In this document: positions 35,815-52,192 of the stretch, in pieces
How the letters are laid out: the number at the start of each line of letters is the position of its first letter
Position numbering within the stretch: the stretch's first letter is position 1
DNA from: Mangifera indica
Lineage: Eukaryota; Streptophyta; Magnoliopsida; Sapindales; Anacardiaceae
Direction of reading: 5' to 3'
NCBI RefSeq assembly: GCF_011075055.1
Contig: NC_058146.1
Location: 7,192,001 to 7,256,000 of the forward strand
DNA: 64,000 nucleotides
The notes under the pieces: generated by a model
The model's input: only the letters and a program-made list of their open reading frames with translations
The model's database searches: none
Told to the model about the DNA's origin: nothing
Program-made: the position numbers and the translations under genes

Positions 35815-37246
35815 CACTGAGCTACTCCAGCTTGCTGATTTTCCCCGTTTTCATAAATATATATTAAATATTAACAATGTTTATAAAAAGTTTCCTGCAC
35901 TTTGTGGCTTAATTTGGGAATGATTTTAGCAACATTTGAAGAGGTTTTTAAATGAATTTCGAAACTGGGTTTTGGTTATTTTACTAAAAATTCACCATCT
36001 AAAGCCTAGTGAAGATTTCCTACCATTCATCATTAAGTAGATTTCTTCATAATCAAATAAACAGTTGGGTAACTACTTTTGAGGCCAAGATAACTCAAAT
36101 AATGAGCTTTGTCAGTGTAGTCATCGTTGGATTGAAATCTTAACGTATCTTGCAAATTTTAATATAATAATGTTACAAACCGATAACATAACCAAACCCT
36201 TTACAACTTCCTGAGTAGATTTTGATTTTGCCTGTTGTAAAGTTTCGGCTAAACATAAGAATTTGCTAGCAGCATCTTATGCAACACCTTCAATGGTGGA
36301 ATCTGTGAGGAAAGCCCAGGAAGAAAATTCTGCTGCTCTACTATCCCGTGCGCTACAGATGTGCTATCATAAGCTGGTAATTAATCATTTTTTCCGATGA
36401 TAAAAAGTAATATTACAAGTACAAACTTAGTTTAATTATATTACATGTAACCTGGTGCAGGTGAAAGCAGAAACTCTGATTCTGGAAGGAGATCCCAAGG
36501 ACATGATTTGTCAAGCTGCAGAACAAATGCACATTGATCTTCTTGTTCTGGGAAGCCGCGGCCTCGGCAAGATTAAAAGGTGATCGATCACATTTGTATT
36601 ATAAGTATGATCCATCATATTTGCATAATCATTGACATGTATGAGAAATAAGTGTATAAGAAATATAAACATTAGGGTTATGAGTATGAAGATTGAAATC
36701 CATATTACATAAAATTAACACTTTCTTATGTTTTATTTATTAGATATGAGACTTTTAGTCTCCAACACTCTCTCTCAAATGCAAGGACTATAGATTATTA
36801 AACCCATCTTTTGGCTTAGCGTGCTTAATCAATTTTTGACTGGGTGAATTGACACTTGTATCCAGAAACACTAATATTAGGTGCGTTGTCATTTGTATCT
36901 AGGAATACTTTAGATTATTAGGCTCGCTGTTTGACTCGTACTCTAATATCATATCGGAAATATATATATTAGACAGACAAGTGTAGAGATTGAAACTCAT
37001 ATTACACAAAACTAATTAGCTTGTATTAAGGTTCAATCCACAACACTTATATATCATTTTCTTATGTTCTATTTATTAAATGTGAGACTTTTAGTCTTCA
37101 ATCAAGTGAAAGCACATAAATGAGTTAAAAGTTCATTTTCCATTTGCAGAGCTTTTTTGGGCAGTGTAAGTGACTATTGTGCGCACCACGCGGTGTGCCC
37201 TATTACCATCGTGAAGCCGCCCAAGGGACAAACCAAGAAGGAGTAG
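35302..37246 (+). CDS. Universal stress protein A-like (USP) domain protein, four exons
   Basis: Exons 35302-35563, 36270-36376, 36461-36579 and 37150-37246 join in phase to 194 codons plus stop TAG. The N-terminal 24 residues are Ala/Thr- and Lys-rich. The USP fold starts at MMVCIDDSEESFYAL (about residue 25), and the C-terminal ATP-binding signature G-x2-G-x9-G-S is complete (Gly154, Gly157, Gly167, Ser168), so this is probably an ATP-binding type. USP proteins are small cytosolic or nuclear nucleotide-binding proteins linked to stress responses; the exact role of this one cannot be told from sequence. All introns are GT-AG. Intron 1 holds a tRNA-Asn on the opposite strand. No defect was seen. 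Confidence 0.92.
35758..35831 (-). tRNA. tRNA-Asn (anticodon GTT)
   Basis: Minus-strand 74-nt cloverleaf. The acceptor stem GCTGGAG pairs with CTCTAGC (one G-T pair), the D-arm is present, and the anticodon arm TGTGG-CTGTTAA-CCACA gives anticodon GTT. The T-arm has GGTTCAAGCC (the B-box), with discriminator base G. A TTTT run on the transcribed strand (35744-35747) lies 11 nt downstream and can serve as the Pol III terminator. It lies antisense inside intron 1 of the USP gene. No intron in the tRNA. Confidence 0.93.
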
Positions 37247-37937
37247 TAGTAGTAGTGGTAATATTTGTAAGAGCTGTGGAGTATATACACCGAGTTTCTG
37301 ATTTGAATAAGTAATACGGTTGTGTTTGTCTGTGCAATATAAGGCATGTATGTGTGAGCTTCATTTGTGTAATAATGGATGGCACAGTTTCAGTTATTGA
37401 TAAGCTCTTTCATGGGTTAAGATACTTTAATTGGGCCTTTCTTAAATCTAGCTAAATTTAATGTTTTACTCAACAAATCGATCCATAAATTAATAAAAAG
37501 TAATTTTTTATTATTTAATAACCCATTTAATTATTATAAAAAAAAAAACCTTCAATATGGTAATTAAAATTCAAATATTTAATCCCAAATCTAAAATTTT
37601 GTACCATCAGAAAATCTATAATTTTCTTACAAAATAAACAAATTTTATACATAAATCACACACCACCTTTATATCTTTGAACATTTTATTAGTTGTATCT
37701 GTATAGAGTGTAGAGTACTAACTAACATCGTTTAAACTTCCCCGTCTTTTACACTGTTTTTTGTTTTTTTTTTAAATATTAAAGGGTGAAACGGGTTTTT
37801 AGAAAGTTTTGATGTCTATTAGGCGTTCGCTAAGCATCAAGTAATGACTACATGACCTTAGAGCCCCCTACCGTAAAATAACTCTCATGCTAAAGCTCTA
37901 TGCAAATAATAGGAAAATCAAATAATCTTTATAATAA

Positions 37938-38013
<76 letters not shown>

Positions 38014-38150
38014 ATTTTGAATATATAAATAAACACACACTTACATATATTATTATATAATTAGATAATTTTGAATTAAGAATAAAATATTATTTAATTA
38101 TGTGATGATATATACAAACATATACCCGTTTGTGTTTTTAAAATAGATGC
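37247..38150. other. 3' flank of the USP gene and AT-rich spacer
   Basis: After the USP stop codon there is a 3'-UTR-like stretch with AATAAG/AATAAT words near 37305-37375, then AT-rich spacer. The only structured element is the (TA)n run listed separately. No other gene was recognised. Confidence 0.4.
37940..38011. repeat. (TA)n microsatellite
   Basis: About 35 uninterrupted TA dinucleotides. Such runs are length-variable and may be collapsed or expanded in the assembly. Confidence 0.95.
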
Positions 38151-38159
38151 ACATAGTAT

Positions 38160-38851
38160 GACCAAAGGACTATTGCCCATCCAACTTTTAATGTTTTTTT
38201 TTAAAGTCACATCTATAGGGTTTGAAAAACCTAAAGTCTCGCCCATGACCAAATTATCATTAGAATTTTTTATTAAAAATAGAGGTAAAATCGTTATTTT
38301 ATTAATAATATTAAAAAAATATAAAATTCATTTATTTCCTCCCTAAATTTTAAAAATTAACAACTTCACTTCTAGTTAAATTTTTTTAACTTTGCAAAAT
38401 CATATTCTAGGGACCCCCCCCCCCCCCCAAAATTTTTTACGTCGATGACCTTTTTTCTCTATCTTAAACTATTGACTGATGCATGGAAAGCAATCTAGAG
38501 TAGATCTCTTCGTCAAACGAAAAGATCTGTTCTAAATTACTTCATGTGCATTGGCTAACGATTTAGGATGGTGAGGGAAGGTCGTTGGTGTTGGAAAAGA
38601 GAAGAAAAAACCTTAAGGTTTGGGGGGGCGGAGGGGAATATGACTTTTCAAAGTTAAAAAACCTTAAGTAGGGGAGAAAATGTAATGAATTTTATATTTT
38701 TTAATATAATTAGTAAGATAACAATTTTACCCATCTTTAACAGAAAATTTTAACCCTAGTTGGCCTATAGGTGGGATTTTGAGTTTTTCTAACCTTGCAA
38801 GTGTGACTTAAGAACTTATCAAAACTTGTGTGGGAAACAATCCTTTGGCCT
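38160..38851. mobile_element. Non-autonomous foldback MULE-like element
   Basis: Left end GACCAAAGGACTATTGCCC and inverted right end AGGCCAAAGGATTGTTTCCC match the ends of the elements at 20202 and 61509. The flanks ACATAGTAT (38151-38159) and ATATAGTAT (38852-38860) agree at eight of nine positions, as expected for an ageing 9-bp MULE duplication. The 692-bp interior has inverted arms, a C-homopolymer of about 16 at 38413-38428, and no transposase. Confidence 0.65.
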
Positions 38852-38912
38852 ATATAGTATTGCTCTAATCTTTAATCTGTTTCTTCATCAAAGCATGGTC
38901 ATAATGCAAGAC

Positions 38913-39225
38913 CAGGGTTAAATTCGAACTGAGTTGAGCTTGAGTTTGAGTTTGAGCTCTTTGAGCTAGTGGACATTAGGCTTGAACTCGGTTCAAATTT
39001 GGTTTGGTTCATTTCAAACTCGAGTTTTTAACTATTTTATTATTAAAATGACGTCGTTTTAATACATATTGATTGAAACGACGTTGTTTTGTATAAAAAA
39101 TTTTAATTAACAAATTTGGCGATTAACTTTAGCTCGAACGAACTTGTATAAGGCTGACTCATTTCAAGCTCGTTTAAACCAAACTCGAACTCGAATTTAA
39201 ACGGATTCAATTCGAATCTAGTCCT
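38913..39225. mobile_element. 313-bp MITE with a perfect 9-bp duplication (CGAATT/ACGACGT family)
   Basis: A perfect direct repeat, ATGCAAGAC, lies at 38904-38912 and 39226-39234. The ends CAGGGTTAAATTCGAACTGA and inverted AGGACTAGATTCGAATTGA are imperfect inverted repeats. The interior is rich in GAGTTTGAG/CTCGAACTC words and carries AAAATGACGTCGTTTTAA and AAACGACGTTGTTTT near 39045-39085. No coding capacity. A 9-bp duplication again suggests MULE-type mobilisation. Confidence 0.65.
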
Positions 39226-39436
39226 ATGCAAGACAATTAACATGTAAAGTTAAAATAATAATAATAATAAAACAAGTCGTTCTCTTCGCTAAATAATTCT
39301 AAATATCTAACATTAAAAGAACTTGTGCTTGCTCTGGACAAACAATCAATGTCAACATACAACATTTCTTGTAACACAGATATCTAACGATTGAAAATTA
39401 AATCAAGAGGGATGGGAAGAGCTAGTGACTTGTGTG

Positions 39437-44215
<4,779 letters not shown>

Positions 44216-47009
44216 GCCTGAGAGAGCTTGACAAAATTTTGGCATATTAAAAGATGATTATTTAATTACCATTGAAGAAACAAAGAAAGTTTCACTGAAA
44301 AATATCAAAAGGGTATGCTCAGTTTTGGTTAAAGAATTGATTTCCCTTGTCTTGGAAGTCAATCTAACCAGCTCCACTACTGACCAAGGCCATCATCATG
44401 GCGTTTTGTTCAAATTTTTAATCACTTTCTTCATGTCTCAAAGTTATAAATGTAATGTCCCCTCTAAACAAAATGTTCAAAGAAGAAAAAAAAAACAATA
44501 ATGATTAAGCAAACACTTGATGGATTCTCCGCCTGCCAGCTAAAACAATAGAAATTTATATATATAAATATTAAGCATTTGTTTATACAAGTTTCTCTTA
44601 GCTTGCATTTGCGCATACCTTATGAAGGATTTTCAACAAAAGTTCAAACATAAATAATTAAAAATTGTAAACATTGAATATTTTATGCCTATATTTTAAT
44701 CGAGTAAGGATATATTATTTTGAATGGTTTTATATAAAAAAACTTTTATATACCGCCGTATGATAATTGAACTTATATTTTCTTATATATAGAATATTTT
44801 CTTTTGTAATATTTTTAAAACTGGATTAAAAATCTAACCGATTGTTTCACTGAATATTTTAAATAATATCAAAGTAGCCAACAGATTTTGCTTAGATATT
44901 TATAAAAAAAAAAAAAATCAATCAAGATATATAGACCTATGATGATTAAAATATATCATTTCTAAGCAGTGACAATTATTCACCTAATTTCAATAAAACA
45001 ATTAGGTGAAAAAATGTCTCCATCTAATGATACAAAAAAAAACATAATTCTATAAGTCATTGTCTACATAAGACATTTCAATAGATATGATATGTCTTTT
45101 TCTCTTCTTTTTCATTTTATTTTTGAACTTATATTTTGCTTACAAATCTTTAAAAATTCATCAAATCTAATATAAAATAAATCAAATTACTAAAAAATAA
45201 TTAAAATTTATAAAAATACCCTAAATTTAGGTCAAACTCGGTTATGTTGGTTTTGACCGATTCATTAGTTTTGATTGGGTTTGACTGAGTCAATAAGTAA
45301 ACTATTTTTTAATATCAATCAGACTGAACTTGAAGTCTCTTCTCGGTTCAACCAGTTGAATCAACCAGTCCGGTCCTATTTTCAAAATAGTGCTCTTTTG
45401 TCATTCAAGCTCTCTTTTGGATGTATATTTTTTTAATTTTTATTTAAAACAAAAATCTCATCTTTCTTTCAATATTGTTTTTTTTAATGATAATAAACAC
45501 ATTTTCGAAATAAGTAATAATATGTATACACACTTTTTAATATACAATTAAATACACATATGATATTTTATCATTTTATTAGGGTTATTTAATCATTAAT
45601 TTAAAATCACCTAATCATATGATGAAACATTATTTATGTATCCAACTATATATTTAAAAGTGTGTACGTATAATTTTATTGTTTCAAAATTTAAGAAGAT
45701 AAAATTGAATTTATTTTTTTATTTTCAATTTTATTTTTGAAAACAAAAAGAAAAACCAAAGGCAACATTAAACATCACCTAAATGTGTAAAATATAAATG
45801 GTAATGTTATTTGTACAAACAATGACGTGTTATTATATGATTCGATAGTTTAAAATTTAAAAAAAAAAACAATATCCAATCACATAATAATATGTTATCA
45901 TTTATACATAACGTTGTACATATTATTTATACATATAATTTTATTGAAATATAAATTCACTGTCATGCTAAAAAATTCACTTGAATTAACTTAAATTTTT
46001 TATGTTATTAAAAATTTTAATGTTCCAAACCACAAATTTACTATTCATCAAACATTACTAAATGCATGTTCAATATTATAAATCTAGGTTTAATTTGACA
46101 AACCCACTTTTCAATTATCAAATTACATGATCTTTTTACAATCAAAATCAAACCCATATGATAGATTTAGGTTTTTTTTAATCTAAATCATTATAAATAC
46201 AATACAAGTTGGATCACTCTTTTAAAGTGTCCAATGAAATGGAGTGAGTATGTTTTAAGAATGCCTTACTTTCTTCAACCTTCACCTTCATACTTATAAT
46301 AATTAATAATTTCCCACTAAGCAATTCCCCATCAATATGGTTGGAAAGTAGTTGTAAAAGGGTCCTACTTCTCCTCAATATGTCTCCACCCTCCAACAAT
46401 TCAAAACACAATTCACCTATTCAAATTTGGGAGGCTAACTCAAGCCAAAGACAAATACAAGATGTTACTCCAATCTACTTCAAAAAGATTTCTTTTGTAT
46501 TTTCAATTTTTTGCCCTCATTCTAGTATATGAAGACCGAATTTTCCTTAGAAAATTGATAGACACCTGATTATTTCTCTTCCTGTATATTGTATCTACAT
46601 CATTAAGTAAAAAGTAGAAAATAAAATTTTCTCCACTAAAAATTTAAGTTGGTATTAGACATAATTATCAGTATTTTATGATCACAATACATATTTTACG
46701 ATACAATATAGATAAAAAATAATATGTATCTTAAGGTATATCATAATTAATACGATATAATAGACGTATCGTATGACACAATATATATTACCAATACAAA
46801 TCAATACATTTTTTTTGAAAAAATGATAATATAATTAAAGGGTATATAAAAAATTTAAAATTTTTATAAATATTTATGATATGTTATAAAATAATAACAC
46901 GTCTATTATTTTTTTATTTTTTTAAAATTATATTATACAATATGATATAATATTTTATACATAACATAATACATAATTTAACTACTATGATATATAAGCC
47001 AATTATGCC
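44216..47009. other. Intergenic DNA upstream of the receptor kinase
   Basis: Includes the receptor kinase promoter just above 44215. The remainder is AT-rich with no gene-like frame. At 45230-45400 there is a patch of GGTTTTGACCGATT / GGTTCAACCAGTTGAATC words that looks like an old repeat. At about 46670-46990 repeated GATACAATAT / ATATTGTATC-type words form a loose foldback. Neither could be delimited. Confidence 0.4.
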
Positions 47010-47430
47010 ATGAAGGGAGCCATCAGAAGGCACCCGCGGAAGAAGGGGAAATTATTATCAAACCTTTTTGTTCTGTCGACAGTGACCGTAAGATCGTCGA
47101 CGATTATCTCCCTGTCTAAGAGTTTGTCAACCATTGCCTTCACGTGACGTCACACTAATTTTGCACACGTCATCTCTGATCACTCATAGTTGAATTACCT
47201 TCTCAACTAACACACTCACTCTTCGTAAACAACATCAAACCTATCAAACATCCTCGACCATTGGATTCCACAGACCAAAAAACAAAATCAAATCAAACAA
47301 GCACGCTGCCAGAGATCAATCAATCAATCTTGACCAACATCTCGATCAAGGCCAAGCTAAGACCCACTAAAAAATATAAACACACCAGAATCTGATTTGA
47401 TCTTTGTCATTGTTGTTTGGCTTTTGGGTC
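47010..47430. other. GC-richer island with ACGT-core palindromes, function unknown
   Basis: In an otherwise AT-rich spacer this stretch has more balanced composition. It contains CACGTGACGTCAC at 47141-47153, an overlap of a G-box (CACGTG) with the palindrome TGACGTCA, and GTCGAC words at about 47077 and 47095. No open frame of note on either strand. It may be a promoter or 5'-UTR remnant, or part of a degraded gene. I cannot assign a partner gene. Confidence 0.3.
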
Positions 47431-49671
47431 ACCTGAATCAAAGAAGTAGATTGTCGTGTGAAGTAGATTCAAGTTTTTTTTTTTTAACTTGTTTTCCATA
47501 TTAAAAATGTGTATTCTTAAATAATAATTTAAAAAAAGGAAAAAGGAAAAAATATATATATCCGAAAAGGGTGATGAGTGGAAATTTTCTACAATATTTT
47601 GAAAGTGTTTCAATGTAGGAACCATTCTTATATAATCAAATTATGACAATTGGTCACAATCGATGGATATGTATATTGTAGTGTGAGAGAAACCCCCGTA
47701 TATTTTTGGCAAGATAAAACACAACTAGAAAATGAAAATGGATACAAAAATGGTATGCCTAAAACCAAAAGGTTAACAGATGGGTAATGATGTCAACAAG
47801 TCCATAGATCATGAAATGTTACTTACAATCACCAATGGACGACAAAATATGAAGTATTCCGTCAAAAGCCTTATATGATTGAAATGGTGAGTTACAAGTT
47901 TTTGTTTTAAATCAAAATGTTTTGTTACCAAATAGAATGGTTAGTTTCTCTCAAAATACTACAAAGAATTGACCGAAATCTTTCATGAGTTAGACCATTA
48001 TAATAAAGTTATCACAAATGACCTAACCAATGTGTTAGCATATTAGAAATCAATGTTAATTAATATAACTTTTTAATGGTATGATTACTGTGCTATCTAA
48101 TTATTTTATCATTCAAATATCTCATCAAATTTCAGGTACAAAAGTAGTATCTATTTTAGCTTTCTTGATTTATTGATTTGACTTTTAAGATAATAATCAA
48201 ATTTAATTAGATTTAGGCATTGACTCTAATCTCAACTGTGGTTATAGATTCATATATCATAGTCATTAGCCAAATAATGCCAAGAGATATTTTTCTTCGA
48301 TACTTGGGAGTGATAAATCATCTATTGATCGATCATAGTCTTGTTATACTTCTCGACATAGCAAACCACTTTTGTACTAATAATCTTCTAAAAATGCTAC
48401 TATAGGCCTGTGTTAAACTAGACTGATTATTATATGAAACGTTATGATGATCTCAAGTTTAAAAATCATATGCATCACCATCCATTAAAAGATCTATTCC
48501 ATAGACACTAAGATTAGTATCTATGTGGAATCCTCTTAACAGGTTAATTTGGTAGACATGTAGTTAACATGCACCAGATGTTCCACCAAGCTAATGCTAA
48601 CAACTTTAACACATAAAATTTGTCACTAACTTTCAACAAGGTCATTCAAAACTATGATAGTCTTACCGTATTATATGGGCCCTTGGTTAGAATGATACTA
48701 AGGCTATAAACATTTCCAAATTGACCACCATACATACTTATAAGGTTTTACAATTAAACTACACATTTATCTTCTCGTCACAACTTTACATTTTACACAT
48801 GTTTTAGTATATTCGTAGACATGTGTGGGACAAATTTTGAAAGTTATAGTCTTTTAAACACCCAAGAAAAGTGAAAACATAGTTTCTTATGACAATTTTC
48901 AAATATGTTTTCATGAGAGTCATTACAAAGGGCATTTGTAAGATTCTCTTTACACGCACCCACAGTAAGGCTTAGTCATGAAACAATATTCTAATAGTGT
49001 GCGTTGGGAAAGAAAGATGCATAATATGTAACTCACGTAGACAAGGTGTGAAAGAGAAATTTCTTTCTTGACCCAAACTAATCAACACAAAGGAAAATGT
49101 TTTCAAATAATGTTTTTCAAAAAAATGTTTTAAAAATGAAAATGTTTTCACCGCCAGATTTTACATGCATTAAATATAGAGAATCATCACAGTGTTGGAT
49201 TTGAAGATGGATCCTAGATGACCAAGTTATAGTCATCAAAGTTATGAGACCAAGTTTCGAGATGACTAATTGGGACAAAAGGTTTTCTTGAGGCAACTAA
49301 GTTAAGACATCTGTTCCACATCATATAAGTTCAAATTCCAAAAGTATGCTCCCAATGACTAAGTTATGACTAAGTTAAGGTGTAATAAGAACTTAGGCAA
49401 TGAAAAGGTTTATGTGTTAGAAATGTAGGACTAAATCTTTATACTTACTAAGTTATTTGTCACTTACTCTCCCGTTCTTTATATTTTGTAAGTAATAGGT
49501 AAGGATGATGACTACAGTGTGATGTTAGTTAGTGTAATGTCAATATGAAGGCGTTGATGTTTTTATGAGTTATATTTTTAGACTATTATTATTCTTTACG
49601 TATGAATATTCTACACACTTTATGGTTTGGATGTTTATATAGGTTTTGGACATCTTTTGTTTGCTTCCGTT
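47431..49671. other. Intergenic DNA, nothing recognised
   Basis: No credible gene, RNA gene or delimited transposon. Short frames (for example 48220-48405) have no family features. Confidence 0.45.
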
Positions 49672-49977
49672 AAGACTAGATTTGAATTGAGCTTATTTGA
49701 GTTCAGTTTGAAGTGAGTTAGACTTAAGTGAGCTTAAGCTTGAGAGTTCAATATTTTTGAGCCTAAACTTTAGTGGTGTTTTACTTGTAAAGTTCATGAG
49801 TTTGAAAATTTTAATACAGGTTGACGAAAACGATGTCGTTTTGATTAATATACATCAAAATAATATTGTTTTAGTATCAAATTGAGTTCAAAGCTCGATT
49901 CAAGCTAAACTCCTCTCAAACAAGTTGAGTTTGAACACATTTGAAGCTAGTTTGGCAAGCTCAGTTACTTAATCCTA
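49672..49977. repeat. CGAATT-family MITE, older copy
   Basis: Inner words (GAGCTTAAGCTTGAG, AAAACGATGTCGTTTTGATT, AAGCTCGATTCAAGC) match the element at 38913-39225. The edges AGACTAGATTTGAATTGAGC and inverted AGCTAGGATTAAGTAACTGAGC are imperfect inverses. The flanks GCTTCCGTT and GCTTTCGTG agree at seven of nine positions, consistent with a decayed 9-bp duplication. Confidence 0.45.
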
Positions 49978-50390
49978 GCTTTCGTGCATTTTAATGAAAG
50001 GTATTCTAATAATTTTATGACTAAGTTTTAATTTCCACAAATTTTAAATGTTATCATGTTTTATTAAGTAACCTTACATCTTTCATATAACCCAATATTC
50101 TTCTGCCAAAAATGATAAATTATCAATAAAATTTTCAAAGTATTGTTTGCGGGCCTTCAATATCAATATATGGCAAGGTACCTTGATTGGCAAAGCCAGC
50201 ATTGTAGCAAGCCTTGGCTCAACACGGCTTGTTAGCCTAACCAACCAAGCCGAGGTCAGCACGACACAGTCTAACCCAATCTGTTGACATATCTAGCAAT
50301 TCTCGTTTAATTTGCATTCCATACTTTCTAAATGACACCAAAATATAATCAGTTGACACCTTTAATTGTTAAAGAAGCACCTCATTAAAG
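49978..50390. other. Intergenic DNA with a CCAAGCC/GGCTTGG patch
   Basis: The segment 50150-50290 repeats words such as GCCTTGGCTC, GGCTTGTTAG and CCAAGCCGAGG, suggesting an old repeat. No boundaries or coding signal were found. Confidence 0.3.
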
Positions 50391-50706
50391 CAAAAACACA
50401 AAAGAAGACTTTAGCAGATTTAAAAAGATCAAAGAGGAAATTTCAAGTCAGGGATTGGGTTTACCTAATGCTCCAACTACATAAATAGAGCACAATGTAT
50501 TAGGGAAATGTGAAGTTGCAAGTTAAGTATTTTGGCCATTTCAAGTCACCTATGTCTTTCATGTGTCATTACTGAAATGAGTGCATGCTCCAATTCAAGC
50601 ATTGCCAACTTTGCCTGGATTTAGCATAATGACAAGTGGATTCCCACAAGCCAAATTGGACTATAAAATGGTCAAACGGAGGAATGTAATAGTCACCCAA
50701 GTGTTG
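50391..50706 (+). pseudogene. Ty3/gypsy integrase C-terminus and chromodomain remnant, left part
   Basis: The plus strand reads LADLKRSKRKFQVRDWVYL, then NVKLQVKYFGHFK, FHVSLLK and DYKMVKRRNVIVTQVL. These follow the order of the end of Ty3/gypsy integrases (the GDWVYLKL box, KYFGPF box, HPVFHVSLLK box and the start of the chromodomain). Two in-frame stops and a frame change are present. The frame is cut at 50706 by the copia element and continues at 58868. Confidence 0.75.
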
Positions 50707-50954
50707 TGATAAGATATATGAAAAACAGATAAAGATTGACGTATTTAGGTCTAACCTTAGTTTATGAAATGAATAAGCAAGAAGATGAAAAAAAAGAGAC
50801 TGATATTTTTATTAAAAAACAAAAAACTGTAGAAATTACATAGACCACCGCTTTTAGTTCTTATCAAATGACAGCTAAGCGCGTTCCATTTACAAGATAA
50901 CATCTTAGTACCTTAGGTTTGACAACCTTACAGTTACACCATTGTATACTAACA
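50707..50954 (-). repeat. 3' LTR of the copia element (248 bp)
   Basis: Starts TGATAAGATATATG and ends TATACTAACA on the plus strand. It is collinear with the LTR at 58548-58862 but lacks about 67 bp, including the GAGTGAAGAACTCTCTGAAA stretch and a TATGCGTATGGTTGAAATAT stretch. Confidence 0.88.
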
Positions 50955-50966
50955 TCCCCCCTTAAG
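50955..50966 (-). other. Polypurine tract of the copia element
   Basis: TCCCCCCTTAAG on the plus strand reads CTTAAGGGGGGA on the sense strand and directly adjoins the 3' LTR, as required to prime plus-strand synthesis. Confidence 0.75.
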
Positions 50967-51082
50967 CTCGACCCTCTCTGTAGGTCTATTTTTCACTGAC
51001 ACTATTTCTCTATCCTATAGTACACCTCAGTTCGAAAACTAGAAAAAATTAGAGGAGTATAACAGTTGTTTTATTGATTGCT

Positions 51083-51480
51083 ATATGTAGTGTGCCTTTG
51101 ATCACAAGCAAACCGGTGTAATTTCTATAACAGTATAAGTTCATAAGAAGTATAGCTATATGCAGTGTGTCTTGGATCACAAGCAAACCAATGCAATTTC
51201 TATAACAGTACAAGTTCATAAGAAGCAAGAGAAGGAGAACAAACTAGACACAAACTCTATTTTTGTACTCTCTCTTCTCTTTTGTTTTCTTGTTTTTTTC
51301 ATTCCTTCCATCTTTCTTTTTTCTTTTTTTTTTCTTTCATTCTTTTTTCTCATTTTTTTTCATTCTATTTTTTTTGCATCTCTCTCTCTCTTTTTTAATT
51401 TTATTTTATGACTTCCCTTTTTTTTTTCTTTATTTTCATTCTTTTCTCTCATTTCCTTTTCTCTCTCTCTCTTTTTTCAT
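51083..51480. repeat. Tandem repeat of about 70 bp and pyrimidine tract in the copia 3' non-coding region
   Basis: Two copies of a unit of about 70 bp containing GATCACAAGCAAACC and AATTTCTATAACAGTA start near 51083 and 51152. They are followed by a long T/C tract (51260-51480). The truncated copy at 32340 has counterparts in the same order, so both belong to the family. Confidence 0.65.
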
Positions 51481-52192
51481 CTCACATCAAAGGCCTTCAC
51501 AATAGCAATAATACTAAGAGTTATTCAAGTTATTTTTGAGAAATAGCAATAGTACTAAGAGTTATTCAAGTTATATTTGAAAAGTCTAAAGAACTACCTT
51601 TGTATACCTGTCCCAGATATTCAGTCATGAAATTTTATCTATTAGTTTACAGTTTCTCTTCAATCTTAGTGTTAAAGTAAAACAACAGTGATATAAAAAC
51701 TTGAACTAAATGAGACAAGGAAGAGTATTTATACCTCCTGATCAATAGTGCCTTCAAATTTCTCTAGTTCTTGAACATATGACCACTTTTGCACCAAACA
51801 ACTTTATCACATCACCAGGTCAATATGTAGTAGACTTTTATATAATCACAATATCACACCATATAGACAATTTACCAAAAATTTTATGACACCTTTATTG
51901 CAAGTAAGACTAGTTACATGTATTATTACATCTACTAGACTTTTAAAAATAACACTATTTCACATACCAATACATAACTCTCAGAGTAATATTCACAGTC
52001 TGATTACTCAACCAAGTGTTCATGCCTATGTCCATACATTACCAAGTATATTAGTAAGTCATACACTACCCAGACACCATAGGATAAGTTCATCAACTAG
52101 TAACACTACAAAAACACATCAGAAGCACACAAGACAAGATATGCACAATTTAGACAACTAGAAGAAGGATTAAAAAAAATTAGCCACTATTC

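Noticed and set aside
38413..38428. C-homopolymer of about 16
   Set aside because: An isolated homopolymer inside a foldback element; length is prone to sequencing error and it has no evident function.
51160..51505. Two overlapping Phe/Ser-rich frames that look like membrane proteins
   Set aside because: They are translations of the T/C tract in the copia 3' non-coding region.
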